Below are positions 14,918-22,811 of a stretch of DNA of 35,105 bases, piece after piece; the stretch's first letter is position 1, and the number at the start of each line of letters is the position of its first letter. Origin of the DNA: Aureococcus anophagefferens (Eukaryota; Sar; Pelagophyceae; Pelagomonadales; Pelagomonadaceae); the NCBI RefSeq assembly GCF_000186865.1, contig NW_008705576.1, positions 929,055 through 964,159 on the forward strand, in the 5' to 3' direction. Position numbers and translations under genes: made by a program. The notes beneath the pieces are model-generated. The model made no database searches and was not told the origin of the DNA. It worked only from the letters and a program-made list of their open reading frames with translations.

Positions 14918-16162
14918 ATGGGAAACGAGGTGTTAGTTGATCTTCGACTCCTTGTGGCACTTGTGGCAACGACGCGATGTGCTCGAGTTTCTTGTGGTGC
15001 GCGTGAGCTCTTTTTGTCGGAGCTCTCTGTCGGAGGGTTCTCCTCCGGCGCGGCCGGCTCCTCCGAAGCGGCGGCGTCCCCCGCGGGCTCCTTGTCCGCT
15101 TCGGTGTCGTCCGCTTCGGCATCGTCTCGCTACAAAGAGATGAACGGCGCCGGCGCCTTCGACAAGTACGCGTCCGTGGCGTCGTCGTTCGCGCCCGTCA
15201 TCCTGGCCCAGTTCCTCGTGCCGACGCTCGACGCGTCCTACGGCCGCGAGTTCCGCAGCGTCGTCTCCCTCCCCATCCGCCCGAGCGTCCTCGAGCGCCA
15301 CTTCGTCTTCTCGCGGGGCGCCCTCGAGCGCGGCCGCTGGTGGACCGCCGCGTCGTACATGCTGCTCCACGTGGACCACGCGCACGCGATGGCGAACCTC
15401 CAGGGCCTCGTGCTCAGCGGGCCCGCGGCGCTCGACGTTCTCGGCGGCGTCGGTGCTATTTTAGTGTACGTGACGGCCGGCGTCTGCGCGGCGCTGGACC
15501 CGGCGAAACTCACGGATTTACAGCTCGAGCGCCGGCTCCGCGCGCGGTGGTCCTCGGCGACGGCGGCGCTGTCCCGGCGCGCCGCGCCGGTGCTCGACGC
15601 GCTGGGCCTCGACCCGGCGTTCCTCGAGCCGCCGAAGGCGCGAGTTCCTCGCCCGCGCGACGACCGGGGGGGCTTCGGCGGCGTCGGCGACGCGCTCGGC
15701 GACGCTTTGGCGTCCGCGGCGGCGACGGCGCGGCGCACGCTCGACCTCGGGTCGTCGGCGCTGGACGACACGGCGAGCACCATCGCCCGGAACGTCGCGA
15801 AGACGCGCGCGCGCCAGCGGCGCCTCGTCGGCGCGTCCGCGGGCGTCGCGGCGCTGCTGGCCGTCGACCTCTGCGCGTCCCTCGAGCGCCTCGCGGCGCC
15901 GCGGCGGCCGGCGAGCGACGACGCCGTGCTCCACGCGCTCCTCCACGCCGTCGGCGCGCTGCGCTACTTCGCGGGCGAGGTGAACCGCGCGTGGACGGGC
16001 AACGGGCTCGGGGGCGTCGACCACGCGGCGCACCTCAACGGCGCGCTCGTCGGCGTCGCGTTCTACGTCGTCGGCCGCGCGCTCCGCCGGCGCCGCGCGC
16101 GCGCGGACCGCGGGCGGCGCCTGGGCCGCGGCTACGTCGGCGGCGAGAGCCGCGACGTGTAA
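14918..16162 (+). CDS. Rhomboid-family intramembrane serine protease
   Basis: 414 aa from ATG 14918; MNGAGAF at 15140 is an alternative start that would drop the Ser/Ala-rich leader. GRWWTAASYMLLHVDHAHAMANLQGLVLSG is the rhomboid opening (WR-like, then H...N on TM2). VGASAGVAALLAVDL contains the catalytic GxSx with S307 on TM4. GVDHAAHLNGALVGVAFYVVG has the catalytic H372 on TM6. The Ser-His dyad is therefore complete. A roughly 120-residue charged insert sits between TM3 and TM4, longer than usual. The leader could be an organelle-targeting sequence, suggesting a mitochondrial or plastid rhomboid (inference). Part of the leader comes from a DNA repeat shared with the next gene. Its stop is 5 bp from the convergent neighbour's stop. 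Confidence 0.88.
   Translation: MGNEVLVDLRLLVALVATTRCARVSCGARELFLSELSVGGFSSGAAGSSEAAASPAGSLSASVSSASASSRYKEMNGAGAFDKYASVASSFAPVILAQFLVPTLDASYGREFRSVVSLPIRPSVLERHFVFSRGALERGRWWTAASYMLLHVDHAHAMANLQGLVLSGPAALDVLGGVGAILVYVTAGVCAALDPAKLTDLQLERRLRARWSSATAALSRRAAPVLDALGLDPAFLEPPKARVPRPRDDRGGFGGVGDALGDALASAAATARRTLDLGSSALDDTASTIARNVAKTRARQRRLVGASAGVAALLAVDLCASLERLAAPRRPASDDAVLHALLHAVGALRYFAGEVNRAWTGNGLGGVDHAAHLNGALVGVAFYVVGRALRRRRARADRGRRLGRGYVGGESRDV
15041..15115 (+). repeat. Dispersed 75-bp repeat, copy A (in the rhomboid leader)
   Basis: About 90% identical to 17012-17086 in the same plus-strand orientation, including a shared GGCTCCTCCGAAGCGGCGGC. Here the plus strand is translated as a Ser/Ala-rich stretch; at copy B the opposite strand is coding. 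Confidence 0.8.
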
Positions 16163-16167
16163 CTTGT

Positions 16168-18096
16168 CTAACGCAGGGACCGCGCGACGCCGTCGAAGCC
16201 GCAGCCGACGGTCTCGGGCCAGGGCGGCGGCGGCGCGGACGCGTCCCGCGACGCGACGGGCGCGACGAGCGCGACGCCAAAGTCGACGGGGGACGCGTCC
16301 TTCCCCCGCGCGAGGGGCTCGGGCACGGGCTCCGCGCCGACGCAGGGCCGCGCGAGCGCCGCGGCGGCGTCCGCGCCCTCCGGGACGAAGTCGACGGGCG
16401 ACCCGTAGCGGCGGAAGGGCCGCGCGCGCGGCGCCGCGTCGAAGTCCAGGGGGCTCGCGCGGCCCTGCGACGACGCGACGGACGACGCCGGCGACGACCG
16501 GCCGCCGGACGACTTCCGTGGGCCACGCGCGAGGGGCCGCGGCGTCGCGTCGTGGACGGGCGTCGCGTGCGGCGGCGACTCCTCGACGGTCTTGTTCGAG
16601 AGCCAGCCCTCGGCGCCGCCGTCGACGCAGCGCACGCGCGTCCGCGGCACGCCGCTCGCGGACGTGCCGGCCTCGAGCGGGACGACGACCGCGCCGGGCT
16701 TGAGCTCGACGACTTTTTTGCTCTTCATGTCGACGCCCGCGCGCAGGAGCGCGCCCGCGCCGATGACCCGCAGCCGCGGCGGCGGCGCGGGCGAGCTCGG
16801 CACGCGCGGCGACAGCGACGCGGCCACGGGCGGCGGCGACGGCGGCGGCGGCGCCGCGGCGCCGCGCGGCGCCGCGGCGGACCGCACCTGGCCGCCCCAG
16901 CGGCTCGCGCGGTCGCGCACGCGGCCCGGCGGCGTCGCGCTCCGCGCGTCGTCGAGCGACGAGCCCCGCTCGAAGCCGCAGTCGCTCCCGGCGTCCGCCG
17001 TCGGAGCGGCCTCTTCCGGCGCGGCCGGCTCCTCCGAAGCGGCGGCGTCCTCCGCGGGCTCCTCGTCCGCTCCGGTGTCGCCCGCTTCCGTAGTGACGGC
17101 CACCTCGCCCGCGCCGCCGGCCTCCTCTGCGGGTACTTCGTCGTCCGCCGCGGCGGCGACGGCTTCGTCCGCCGGCGCTTCGTCCGCCGCGGCGGCGTCC
17201 TCGTCCGCGACCGGCGCCTCCTCGGGCGCCGCGGCCGTCGCCTCCTCGGGCGTCGCCTCCTCGGGCGTCGCCTCCTCGGGCGCCGCCTCCGCCGCCTCCT
17301 CGGGCGCCTCGGCCGTCGCCGCGGCCTCGGCCTCGACGGTCTCCTCCTTCGCCGCCGGCGCATAGGCGAGCTCGTCGTCCGACGCGTCGTCCGACGGCGG
17401 CGGCAGGCGCGCGGGGCTCGACGGGGGCGAGTAGGCGAGCTCGTCCTCGTCGTCGTCGTCGACCGGTGGCGCCGGCGGCGCCGGCGGCGTCGCCGCGTCG
17501 ACGCGCTCGACCGCCGCGGCGCGCGGCGCGTCCGGAAGGTCCTCCCGCTCGTCCGGAAGGTACGCCCGCTCGTCCGGAAGGTACGCCCGCTCGTCCGGCG
17601 CCGCACCGCCGCGCGCGTAGGCGACGAGCGCGGCGAGCGCCGCGACCGCGCCGGCCGCGCGCGCCGCGGTCTCGACGACCGCGCCGCCGGCCGCGCCGGC
17701 GACGCCGCAGCCGCTGGCGAGGAGCAGCGACCGCGCGAGGCGGCCCGCCGTCGCCGGCGCCACGAGGAACGCCGTCAGCACGTCGACCCAGAGCGCCGGC
17801 GCCGCGGCGAGCGCGGCCTCCGGCCGCTCGAGCGCGCTCAGAGCGGCGGCGGCGAACGCGTGGAGCGCGGCGCACGCGAGCACCGCGCCCTGCCACGCGG
17901 CGATGCGCCGCGCGAGGGGCGTCCTGTGCGCGGCGAGCGCCTTGCCGACGTCGCCGGCGCCGCGGACGAGGAGGCAGCCGCCGACGAGGTGGACGAGGCC
18001 CCACTGCGCCAGCAAAACGCTCGCGACGGCGGACGGCGGCACGCCGGGCAGCGCCGCCAGCGCCGTTTCGACGTTTTCGCGCAGGAGCGCCGCCAC
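16168..18096 (-). CDS. Multi-pass membrane protein with acidic repeats and an SH3-like domain; 5' end unresolved
   Basis: At least 642 aa. The frame runs up to a TGA at about 18153 but has no ATG in its coding-like part; 18096 is GTG. The true start is probably in an unseen upstream exon or behind a small sequence error, since CLGGEATEPARRC before it looks coding. N-terminal residues 1-165 hold about four or five hydrophobic helices. Then come PDERAYL/PDERAYL/PDERED repeats, a 200-residue Glu/Ala-rich tract and an SH3-like beta-barrel (GALLRAGVDMKSKKVVELKPG...GGAEGWLSNKTVEE). The tail has three (S/A)SP(L/V)DF motifs (ASPLDF, GSPVDF, ASPVDF). No family name is recognised. A membrane scaffold role is a guess. 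It shares its promoter side with ubiquilin. Confidence 0.7.
   Translation of the reverse strand: MAALLRENVETALAALPGVPPSAVASVLLAQWGLVHLVGGCLLVRGAGDVGKALAAHRTPLARRIAAWQGAVLACAALHAFAAAALSALERPEAALAAAPALWVDVLTAFLVAPATAGRLARSLLLASGCGVAGAAGGAVVETAARAAGAVAALAALVAYARGGAAPDERAYLPDERAYLPDEREDLPDAPRAAAVERVDAATPPAPPAPPVDDDDEDELAYSPPSSPARLPPPSDDASDDELAYAPAAKEETVEAEAAATAEAPEEAAEAAPEEATPEEATPEEATAAAPEEAPVADEDAAAADEAPADEAVAAAADDEVPAEEAGGAGEVAVTTEAGDTGADEEPAEDAAASEEPAAPEEAAPTADAGSDCGFERGSSLDDARSATPPGRVRDRASRWGGQVRSAAAPRGAAAPPPPSPPPVAASLSPRVPSSPAPPPRLRVIGAGALLRAGVDMKSKKVVELKPGAVVVPLEAGTSASGVPRTRVRCVDGGAEGWLSNKTVEESPPHATPVHDATPRPLARGPRKSSGGRSSPASSVASSQGRASPLDFDAAPRARPFRRYGSPVDFVPEGADAAAALARPCVGAEPVPEPLARGKDASPVDFGVALVAPVASRDASAPPPPWPETVGCGFDGVARSLR
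17012..17086 (+). repeat. Dispersed 75-bp repeat, copy B (antisense to the membrane-protein gene)
   Basis: Matches 15041-15115. In this gene the minus strand is translated, giving the acidic EEPAEDAAASEEPAAPEEA stretch. Confidence 0.8.
17536..17600. repeat. 21-bp tandem repeat encoding PDERAYL
   Basis: Three near-identical 21-bp units (CGTCCGGAAGGTACGCCCGCT type on the plus strand) encode the PDERAYL/PDERAYL/PDEREDL run of the minus-strand membrane protein. Confidence 0.75.
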
Positions 18097-18324
18097 GCAG
18101 CGCCGCGCGGGCTCCGTCGCCTCGCCGCCCAGGCAGGCGAGGAGCTTCCATGCTCAAATCACCGGACGCGAGGGGCTGCGCGGCGAGGGCAAGGTCGACT
18201 TCTCCGAGACGATGCATCGATGCCTCTCCAACCTCGGCGTGTCTCAATCACCTCGCAAGTCCTCGACGGCCTTCGCGACGCGTGCGCGCCCCGTCCCTGC
18301 GCGCGGCCCCTCTGCCCCGACGAG

Positions 18325-19410
18325 ATGGCCGACGAGATGGACATCCAGATCAGGTGCTCGTCGGGCAAGGCGTTCGGATGGCGCGGCTCCAAGGCCTCGT
18401 CCGTCGCCGAGTTCAAAGACCAGATCGCCGGCGACGCGGCCGTGCCCGCCGCGGAGCAGCGCCTCATCTACAAGGGCCGGGCGTTGCAGGATGCGCAGCT
18501 CCTCGCGGAGCTCGACATCGAGGACGGCGGCACGGTGCACCTGCTCCGCGCCGTCGCGCGCGCGCCCGCGCCCCCGGCGCCCGCGGCGCCGACGCTCGCG
18601 AACCCGGCCGGCGGCGGCGGCCTCGACCTCTTCGGCGGCGGCATGGGCCCGGGCATGTCCCAGGCCGACATGCAGCGGCGCCTCATGGCGGACCCGGAGG
18701 CCATGAGCCGCGTGCTCAACAGCCCGCTCACGCGGAGCCTGATGGAGAACCCGGCGCTGATGCAGTCCATCGTCCAGTCGAACCCCCAGCTCCAGCGCGC
18801 CATGGAGCAGAACCCGCAGCTGCGCCACGCCCTGACGGACCCGAACCTGCTGCGCGAGGCCGTCGAGGTCGCGCGGTCGCCCGCGCGGCTGCGCGAAGCG
18901 ATGCGCCACCAGGACCTCGCGCTCTCGCAGCTCGAGAACCACCCCGAGGGGTTCAACGCGCTGCGCCGCATGTACAACGAGGTCCAGGAGCCCCTCTTCG
19001 ACAGCCTCGACAACATGGGCGGGACCGGCGGCGGCGGCGGCGGCGCCGCGCCCGCCGTCCCCGAGGACCCGAACGCGCCGCCGGGCGCGCTGCCGAACCC
19101 CTGGGCGCGGCCGGCGGCGCCGGCGGCGCCGGCCATGCCGGCCTTCGACCCGGCCATGTTCGCGGCCATGGCCGGCCGCGGGCCGCCGGGCGCCGCGCGG
19201 CCGCCGGCCTTCGACCCGGCGCTCCTCGCGGCCATGCCCGGCGCGGGCGGGCCGCCGCCGCCGGGCCTGGACCTCCTCTCGCTGCTCCGGCCGCCGACGG
19301 CCGCGGCCGCGCCGCCGCGGGCCAACCCGGCGAGGCCACCGCCCCCGGCCAACCCCTGGGCCCACATCCCGGACCCGCCGGGCGACGACGACGACGACAT
19401 CTACGGCTGA
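18325..19410 (+). CDS. Ubiquilin/Dsk2-like protein lacking a visible UBA domain
   Basis: 361 aa from ATG 18325 (a second in-frame ATG follows four codons on). Residues 5-76 are a ubiquitin-like domain (IQIRCSSGKAFG...EFKDQIAG...QRLIYKGRALQDAQLLAELDIEDGGTVHLL). An STI1 region follows: LMADPEAMSRVLNSPLTRSLMENPALMQSIVQSNPQLQRAMEQNPQLRHALTDPNLLREAVE, then the ubiquilin-typical HQDLALSQLENHPEGFNALRRMYNEVQEPLFDSL. Ubiquilins carry misfolded or membrane-protein clients to the proteasome. The rest is Pro/Ala/Gly-rich and the protein ends DPPGDDDDDIYG. The C-terminal ubiquitin-binding UBA domain that defines canonical ubiquilins is not visible. Either it is absent, or it lies in an unspliced downstream exon, though only 89 bp separate this stop from the convergent gene's stop. 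Confidence 0.9.
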   Translation: MADEMDIQIRCSSGKAFGWRGSKASSVAEFKDQIAGDAAVPAAEQRLIYKGRALQDAQLLAELDIEDGGTVHLLRAVARAPAPPAPAAPTLANPAGGGGLDLFGGGMGPGMSQADMQRRLMADPEAMSRVLNSPLTRSLMENPALMQSIVQSNPQLQRAMEQNPQLRHALTDPNLLREAVEVARSPARLREAMRHQDLALSQLENHPEGFNALRRMYNEVQEPLFDSLDNMGGTGGGGGGAAPAVPEDPNAPPGALPNPWARPAAPAAPAMPAFDPAMFAAMAGRGPPGAARPPAFDPALLAAMPGAGGPPPPGLDLLSLLRPPTAAAAPPRANPARPPPPANPWAHIPDPPGDDDDDIYG

Positions 19411-19499
19411 ACCACGGCGGGTCGTGGACCGGCCGTCTAAACCTCCGAACGCGACAACTATGGTTGGTGGAAAATGACATCGCGGCGCGCGGCCGCCGG

Positions 19500-19877
19500 C
19501 TAGTCCGCGGCCCGGGGCGGCCGCGCGAAGGCGTGGTGCTGCGTGAATGCGTGCTTGCGCGGTATGCAGGGTTCCAGCGCTCGTCGCCGCGCGAGGCATT
19601 CCTGGACGCGCCGGTTCGCCTCGAGGCGCTCGGCCCGCGGGCGGCCCGCGTCGTAGATCGCGGACGCGTCTCTCGCGCCGCAGAGCGCGTACGCGAGGCA
19701 CTTCTTCAGCCTCAGCTCGAGGTCGTCGCACTCGCCGCGATAATTGAAGGGATAGCACTCGCGCTCCTTCAGCCCCAGGCCAGCGCGGCAGTCGATGACA
19801 GCGGCGCGTTCCACTGGGCATGCATCCTGTGGTCGTGCGGCGCTGCGCTTGAGTAGTGGGTCATCAGGAGACAGCAT
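19500..19877 (-). CDS. Small CX9C (CHCH-like) protein
   Basis: 125 aa from ATG 19877. CPVERAAVIDC is a CX9C motif and CDDLELRLKKC, about 20 residues later, is a second. Further cysteines lie at ERECYP, CLAYALC and ECLARRRALEPC. Twin CX9C proteins are folded by Mia40/Erv1 in the mitochondrial intermembrane space and often serve cytochrome oxidase assembly or membrane-contact sites. No N-terminal presequence is evident, as usual for that import route. The exact subfamily is not recognised. It shares a 285-bp divergent promoter region with the DTW gene. Confidence 0.7.
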   Translation of the reverse strand: MLSPDDPLLKRSAARPQDACPVERAAVIDCRAGLGLKERECYPFNYRGECDDLELRLKKCLAYALCGARDASAIYDAGRPRAERLEANRRVQECLARRRALEPCIPRKHAFTQHHAFARPPRAAD

Positions 19878-20162
19878 CGCCTTGTTTCAAACGACTAATG
19901 GTGCGGTTCTGCGCTGATTTCGCTGGTGCAGACGCTGCCAGGCGCGTCCATAAGCGGGGTCAACATGAGCTGTTGAAGTTTCTTGAGATTTTCTCGAGTG
20001 GCAAAAAACTGAGCTTGCCGCAAGGCCTGGTGCCGCAAACCCCCCGGGTAGGCCCTCTAGCTGTTAACCTCTCCTAGCCTAGCTGTCGTGACGCAGGTTG
20101 TGTTCGGCTGCTCGTCGCGCGCAGCCGGCCCCGCGCCCGCGCCTCAAGCTAAGCACACAATA
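19878..20162. promoter_or_regulatory. Divergent promoter region (CX9C / DTW genes)
   Basis: A 285-bp spacer, AT-richer than its surroundings, lies between two divergent ATGs. No open frame of coding character, TATA box or repeat was recognised. Confidence 0.35.
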
Positions 20163-20915
20163 ATGATGCTCATAAGCTTCCTCACGACGATACTCGTCGC
20201 ACAAAGCCTGTCCGTCGACAACAGGCAGCAGCAGCAGCAAATATCGCGCAGCATCAAGGCCTCGGAGCGGCGCGCGAAGGTTCGCACCGTGGAGGCGCGG
20301 CCGACGTGCCCGCGCTGCGCGCGGCCGCCGTCGGTCTGCGTCTGCGACGCGCTGCCCGCCCGGGCGATCGCGACGAAAACAAAGCTGCTCGTCCTCCAGC
20401 ACCCGAACGAGTTCCGCCGCCGCCACTTCTCCACGGTGCCGCTGCTGCCGCTGTGCCTCGAGTCCGTGGAGATCAAGGTCGGGTACAGCTTCGACGCGGC
20501 GACGATCCCGGCGATTCGCGACGCGACGGCCCCGCCGCTCCTGCTCTGGCCCGCGGCCGGCGCGGCGCCGCTGGAAACGGTCGCGGACGCGCTCGACGAC
20601 GAGGCGCGGCTGCTCGTGGTCATCGACGGCACCTGGGCTCAGGCGAAGCGCATCTACCGCCAGAGCCCGTCGCTCCGGGCGCTGCGGCCGGTCGCGTTCG
20701 ACGGCGCGGCGACGTCGGCGCTCGAGGCCATCCGCAGCGAGCCCGAGGCGCACTGCGTTTCCACCGTCGAGGCCTGCGCGCGGGCGCTGCGCCTGCTCGA
20801 GCCGACGCCGGCGGTCTCCAACGCGGCGGCGCACCTCGACGCGAGCCTGCGGCTCATGGTCGACCACCAGCTTCGCTCGGTCCGCGAGCGGCCCGCGCCG
20901 AGATTCAAGAGGTAA
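20163..20915 (+). CDS. DTW-domain tRNA-uridine aminocarboxypropyltransferase (TapT/DTWD-like)
   Basis: 250 aa from ATG 20163; upstream codons of the frame begin only with GTG. The first 18 residues (MMLISFLTTILVAQSLSV) are a hydrophobic signal-like sequence, which in this type of alga could lead to a plastid or the ER. The zinc-like CPRCARPPSVCVC cluster (C49, C52, C59, C61), QHPNE at about 79-83, and VIDGTWAQAK with the name-giving D-x-T-W at 155-158 mark the DTW family. Known members transfer the 3-amino-3-carboxypropyl group from AdoMet to uridine in tRNA, forming acp3U (TapT in bacteria, DTWD1/2 in humans). An organellar tRNA substrate would fit the leader but is inference. Confidence 0.9.
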   Translation: MMLISFLTTILVAQSLSVDNRQQQQQISRSIKASERRAKVRTVEARPTCPRCARPPSVCVCDALPARAIATKTKLLVLQHPNEFRRRHFSTVPLLPLCLESVEIKVGYSFDAATIPAIRDATAPPLLLWPAAGAAPLETVADALDDEARLLVVIDGTWAQAKRIYRQSPSLRALRPVAFDGAATSALEAIRSEPEAHCVSTVEACARALRLLEPTPAVSNAAAHLDASLRLMVDHQLRSVRERPAPRFKR

Positions 20916-20954
20916 GGGCAGTGCAAAAAAGAAGGGGAGCGCGAGGTCGGGGTC

Positions 20955-21119
20955 GCGCGGTTCGAAGCCGGCCTAGGCGCGCTTGGCCATGGCGGCCGAG
21001 GTCCTTGGGCGCGCGGTTCGAAGCCGGCCTAGGCGCCCTTGGCCATGGCGGCGAGGTCCTTGGGCGCGCGGGTCGAAGCCGGCCTAGGCGCTCTTGGCCA
21101 TGGCGGCGAGGTCCTTGGC
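20955..21119. repeat. 55/56-bp tandem array, 3 copies, spanning the stop of the MGDG synthase gene
   Basis: Copies lie at 20955-21010, 21011-21065 and 21066-21119, almost identical. The third holds the gene's last codons (KDLAAMAKSA) and TAG (21084-21086). The two downstream copies repeat them, each keeping the CTAGG context (20973-20975 and 21029-21031). The array fills most of the 168-bp gap to the convergent DTW gene. Confidence 0.93.
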
Positions 21120-22379
21120 GATGTCGAGCGTCGCGTCGGGCCGCGCGGCGCCGCGCGCGGCGGCCGCGAGCGCCGCGAGCTTGGCGTCGTCGCCGAGCCA
21201 GGCCTTGGCCGTGGCGGCGCTGGCGTCCGGGTCGCGCTCGAAGGCGCCCATGCCCTCCTGCTCCACGTAGGACACGTTGCCGAACTCCTGGCCGGGGAGG
21301 TAGCCAGTCAGGAGCACGGGCAGGCCGAGGGCCGCGGCCTCGGCGATGGTGCCCGGGCCGGCCTTGGTGAGGAGGAGGTCCGACGCCGCCATCCACTCGT
21401 CGATGGCCTTGGTGAAGCCGAGCGCGATCATGTTTTCCACGGTCTCCAGCTCGGCCTTGAGCGCCGCGTTGCGGCCGCAGGCGACGACGACCGTGGCGTC
21501 GGCGCAGGCCGCGCGCACGGCGAGGGCCGTGGCCTTCAACGCGCCGAAGCCGTCGCCGCCGCCCATGACGAGGACCGTCTTCTTGTCGAGGGGCAGGCCG
21601 AGCTTCGCGCGCGCGTCGCCCTTCGCGAGCCCGCCGTCGCAGAAGGCCCGGCGGATGGGCAGGCCGTGGGTCACGACCCGGTGCGGCGCCGCCTTGTCGA
21701 GGGCCGCGTCGCGGAGCTGAAGAGACGGCACGAAGATCTTGTCCGCGCGGCGCGAGAACCACGTCGGGTGCGCCGCGCCCAGGTCCGTGACGACCGTGGC
21801 GAAGGGCGTCGCCCGGCCCGTCTCCGCCGCCAGTGCCTCCAGAGCGTCCAGGGGACCGGCCTGGAGCATGGGATGCACGCTGACCACGACGTCCGCGGCG
21901 GCGGCGCGGAGCTTGGCCTCGAAGGGAGCCGCGCAGCCCGGCCAGGGCGCGCCGTCGGAGATGACGCGGTCGACGAGCGCCGTGCCGTACCAGACGAGGC
22001 GCCAGAGCCAGGGCCGCGCCGCGAGGAACTTGTAGAGCGGCACGGCGGCGTTGTAGGGGAACGGCGCGACGTCGGTCAGCAGATCGCAGACCTCCGTGGC
22101 GACGTCCGGCGCGCAGCGGCCCAGGGCCTCGACGAGGGCGTCGGCGGAGGCGCGGTGGCCGCCGCCCGTGTCGCTGATGAGGAAGAGGACCTTGCGCGCG
22201 CGGTCCACGTCCGCGGCGGACGACCGCGGCGACGGCGACCGGCGGGACGGCGACCGGCGGCCGCGGCCCGGGCCGCCCCACGCGCGGCGCGCGGACGGCG
22301 CGGCGGCGAGCCAGAGGCGGGCGGCGGAAATGGCGGCGACGAATCCGACGAGGCAGGCGACGAGGGCGAGCGCGTCCAT
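21084..22379 (-). CDS. MGD1: MGDG synthase (UDP-galactose:diacylglycerol galactosyltransferase)
   Basis: 431 aa from ATG 22379. After a hydrophobic N-terminal helix (residues about 3-26) and a basic Ser/Arg/Pro linker comes the MGD/GT28 catalytic unit. FLISDTGGGHRASADAL (67-82) is the N-terminal Gly-rich acceptor/lipid loop. SVHPMLQ, VVTDLGAAHPTWF (197-208) and VMGGGDGFGALK follow. LTKAGPGTIAEAAALGLPVLLTGYLPGQEFGN (337-368) is the UDP-galactose-binding signature. The enzyme makes monogalactosyldiacylglycerol, the main thylakoid lipid, in the plastid envelope, and is good evidence for a photosynthetic host. The N-terminal helix may be a signal peptide of a bipartite leader. Its last codons and stop are triplicated downstream. 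Symbol assigned by family, not by orthology test. Confidence 0.92.
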   Translation of the reverse strand: MDALALVACLVGFVAAISAARLWLAAAPSARRAWGGPGRGRRSPSRRSPSPRSSAADVDRARKVLFLISDTGGGHRASADALVEALGRCAPDVATEVCDLLTDVAPFPYNAAVPLYKFLAARPWLWRLVWYGTALVDRVISDGAPWPGCAAPFEAKLRAAAADVVVSVHPMLQAGPLDALEALAAETGRATPFATVVTDLGAAHPTWFSRRADKIFVPSLQLRDAALDKAAPHRVVTHGLPIRRAFCDGGLAKGDARAKLGLPLDKKTVLVMGGGDGFGALKATALAVRAACADATVVVACGRNAALKAELETVENMIALGFTKAIDEWMAASDLLLTKAGPGTIAEAAALGLPVLLTGYLPGQEFGNVSYVEQEGMGAFERDPDASAATAKAWLGDDAKLAALAAAARGAARPDATLDIAKDLAAMAKSA

Positions 22380-22709
22380 GATGAAGGGTGTCGTGCGAAC
22401 GGGCTCACTGGGGGCGGGCGGGCGCGGCGGTGATGTCTTGAGCGAATTCGAGGTTCGCCGCCCAGCGGACGCCGTTGCAGAGGGACCAGGTGTCGTGCTC
22501 GAAGAGCATTTGCTGGAGCGAGGAGCTCGGGGTGTCGGACGCAGCTCCGGGGCTGCTTCGGTTCTGGATGCGATGCGACGTAAGCAGAGCGTGCTTGAAA
22601 ATCGGCGGTTTCATCGACTTCAAGCACCTTCATGGAGCTGTTGTTGTTGCAGCTATTGACGTAGCGACACGGTCTGCGGTTCAGGGACGAGCATGTACAA
22701 GGTGGCTCC
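22380..22709. other. Spacer upstream of MGDG synthase
   Basis: A 330-bp interval between the MGDG synthase start and the stop of the next minus-strand gene. It is AT-richer in 22540-22700. Apart from the doubtful small frame described separately, I see no gene, repeat or RNA. Confidence 0.4.
22405..22623 (-). CDS. Doubtful 72-aa open frame
   Basis: ATG at 22623, TGA at 22405. The C-terminal 40 residues (SSSLQQMLFEHDTWSLCNGV...QDITAAPARPQ) have the high-GC3 codon use of real exons here. The N-terminal 30 (MKSMKPPIFKHALLTSHRIQ) have not. No family is recognised. It could be a small gene, a leftover exon, or chance. It ends 25 bp before the MGDG synthase start on the same strand. Confidence 0.3.
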   Translation of the reverse strand: MKSMKPPIFKHALLTSHRIQNRSSPGAASDTPSSSLQQMLFEHDTWSLCNGVRWAANLEFAQDITAAPARPQ

Positions 22710-22774
22710 TTACCGCGCGCGGACCTGCTCGCGGCGGCGGAAGATGCCGAGGGGCGCGGCGAAGAGGCGGAGGA

Positions 22775-22811
<37 letters not shown>

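Noticed and set aside
15518..18247. 909-aa minus-strand frame
   Set aside because: Arg/Gly-rich shadow. The other minus frame has helices, an SH3-like domain and sensible composition.
15340..18324. Very long plus-strand frame upstream of ubiquilin
   Set aside because: It is the GC-driven shadow of the rhomboid and membrane-protein genes. Only the part from 18325 is supported.
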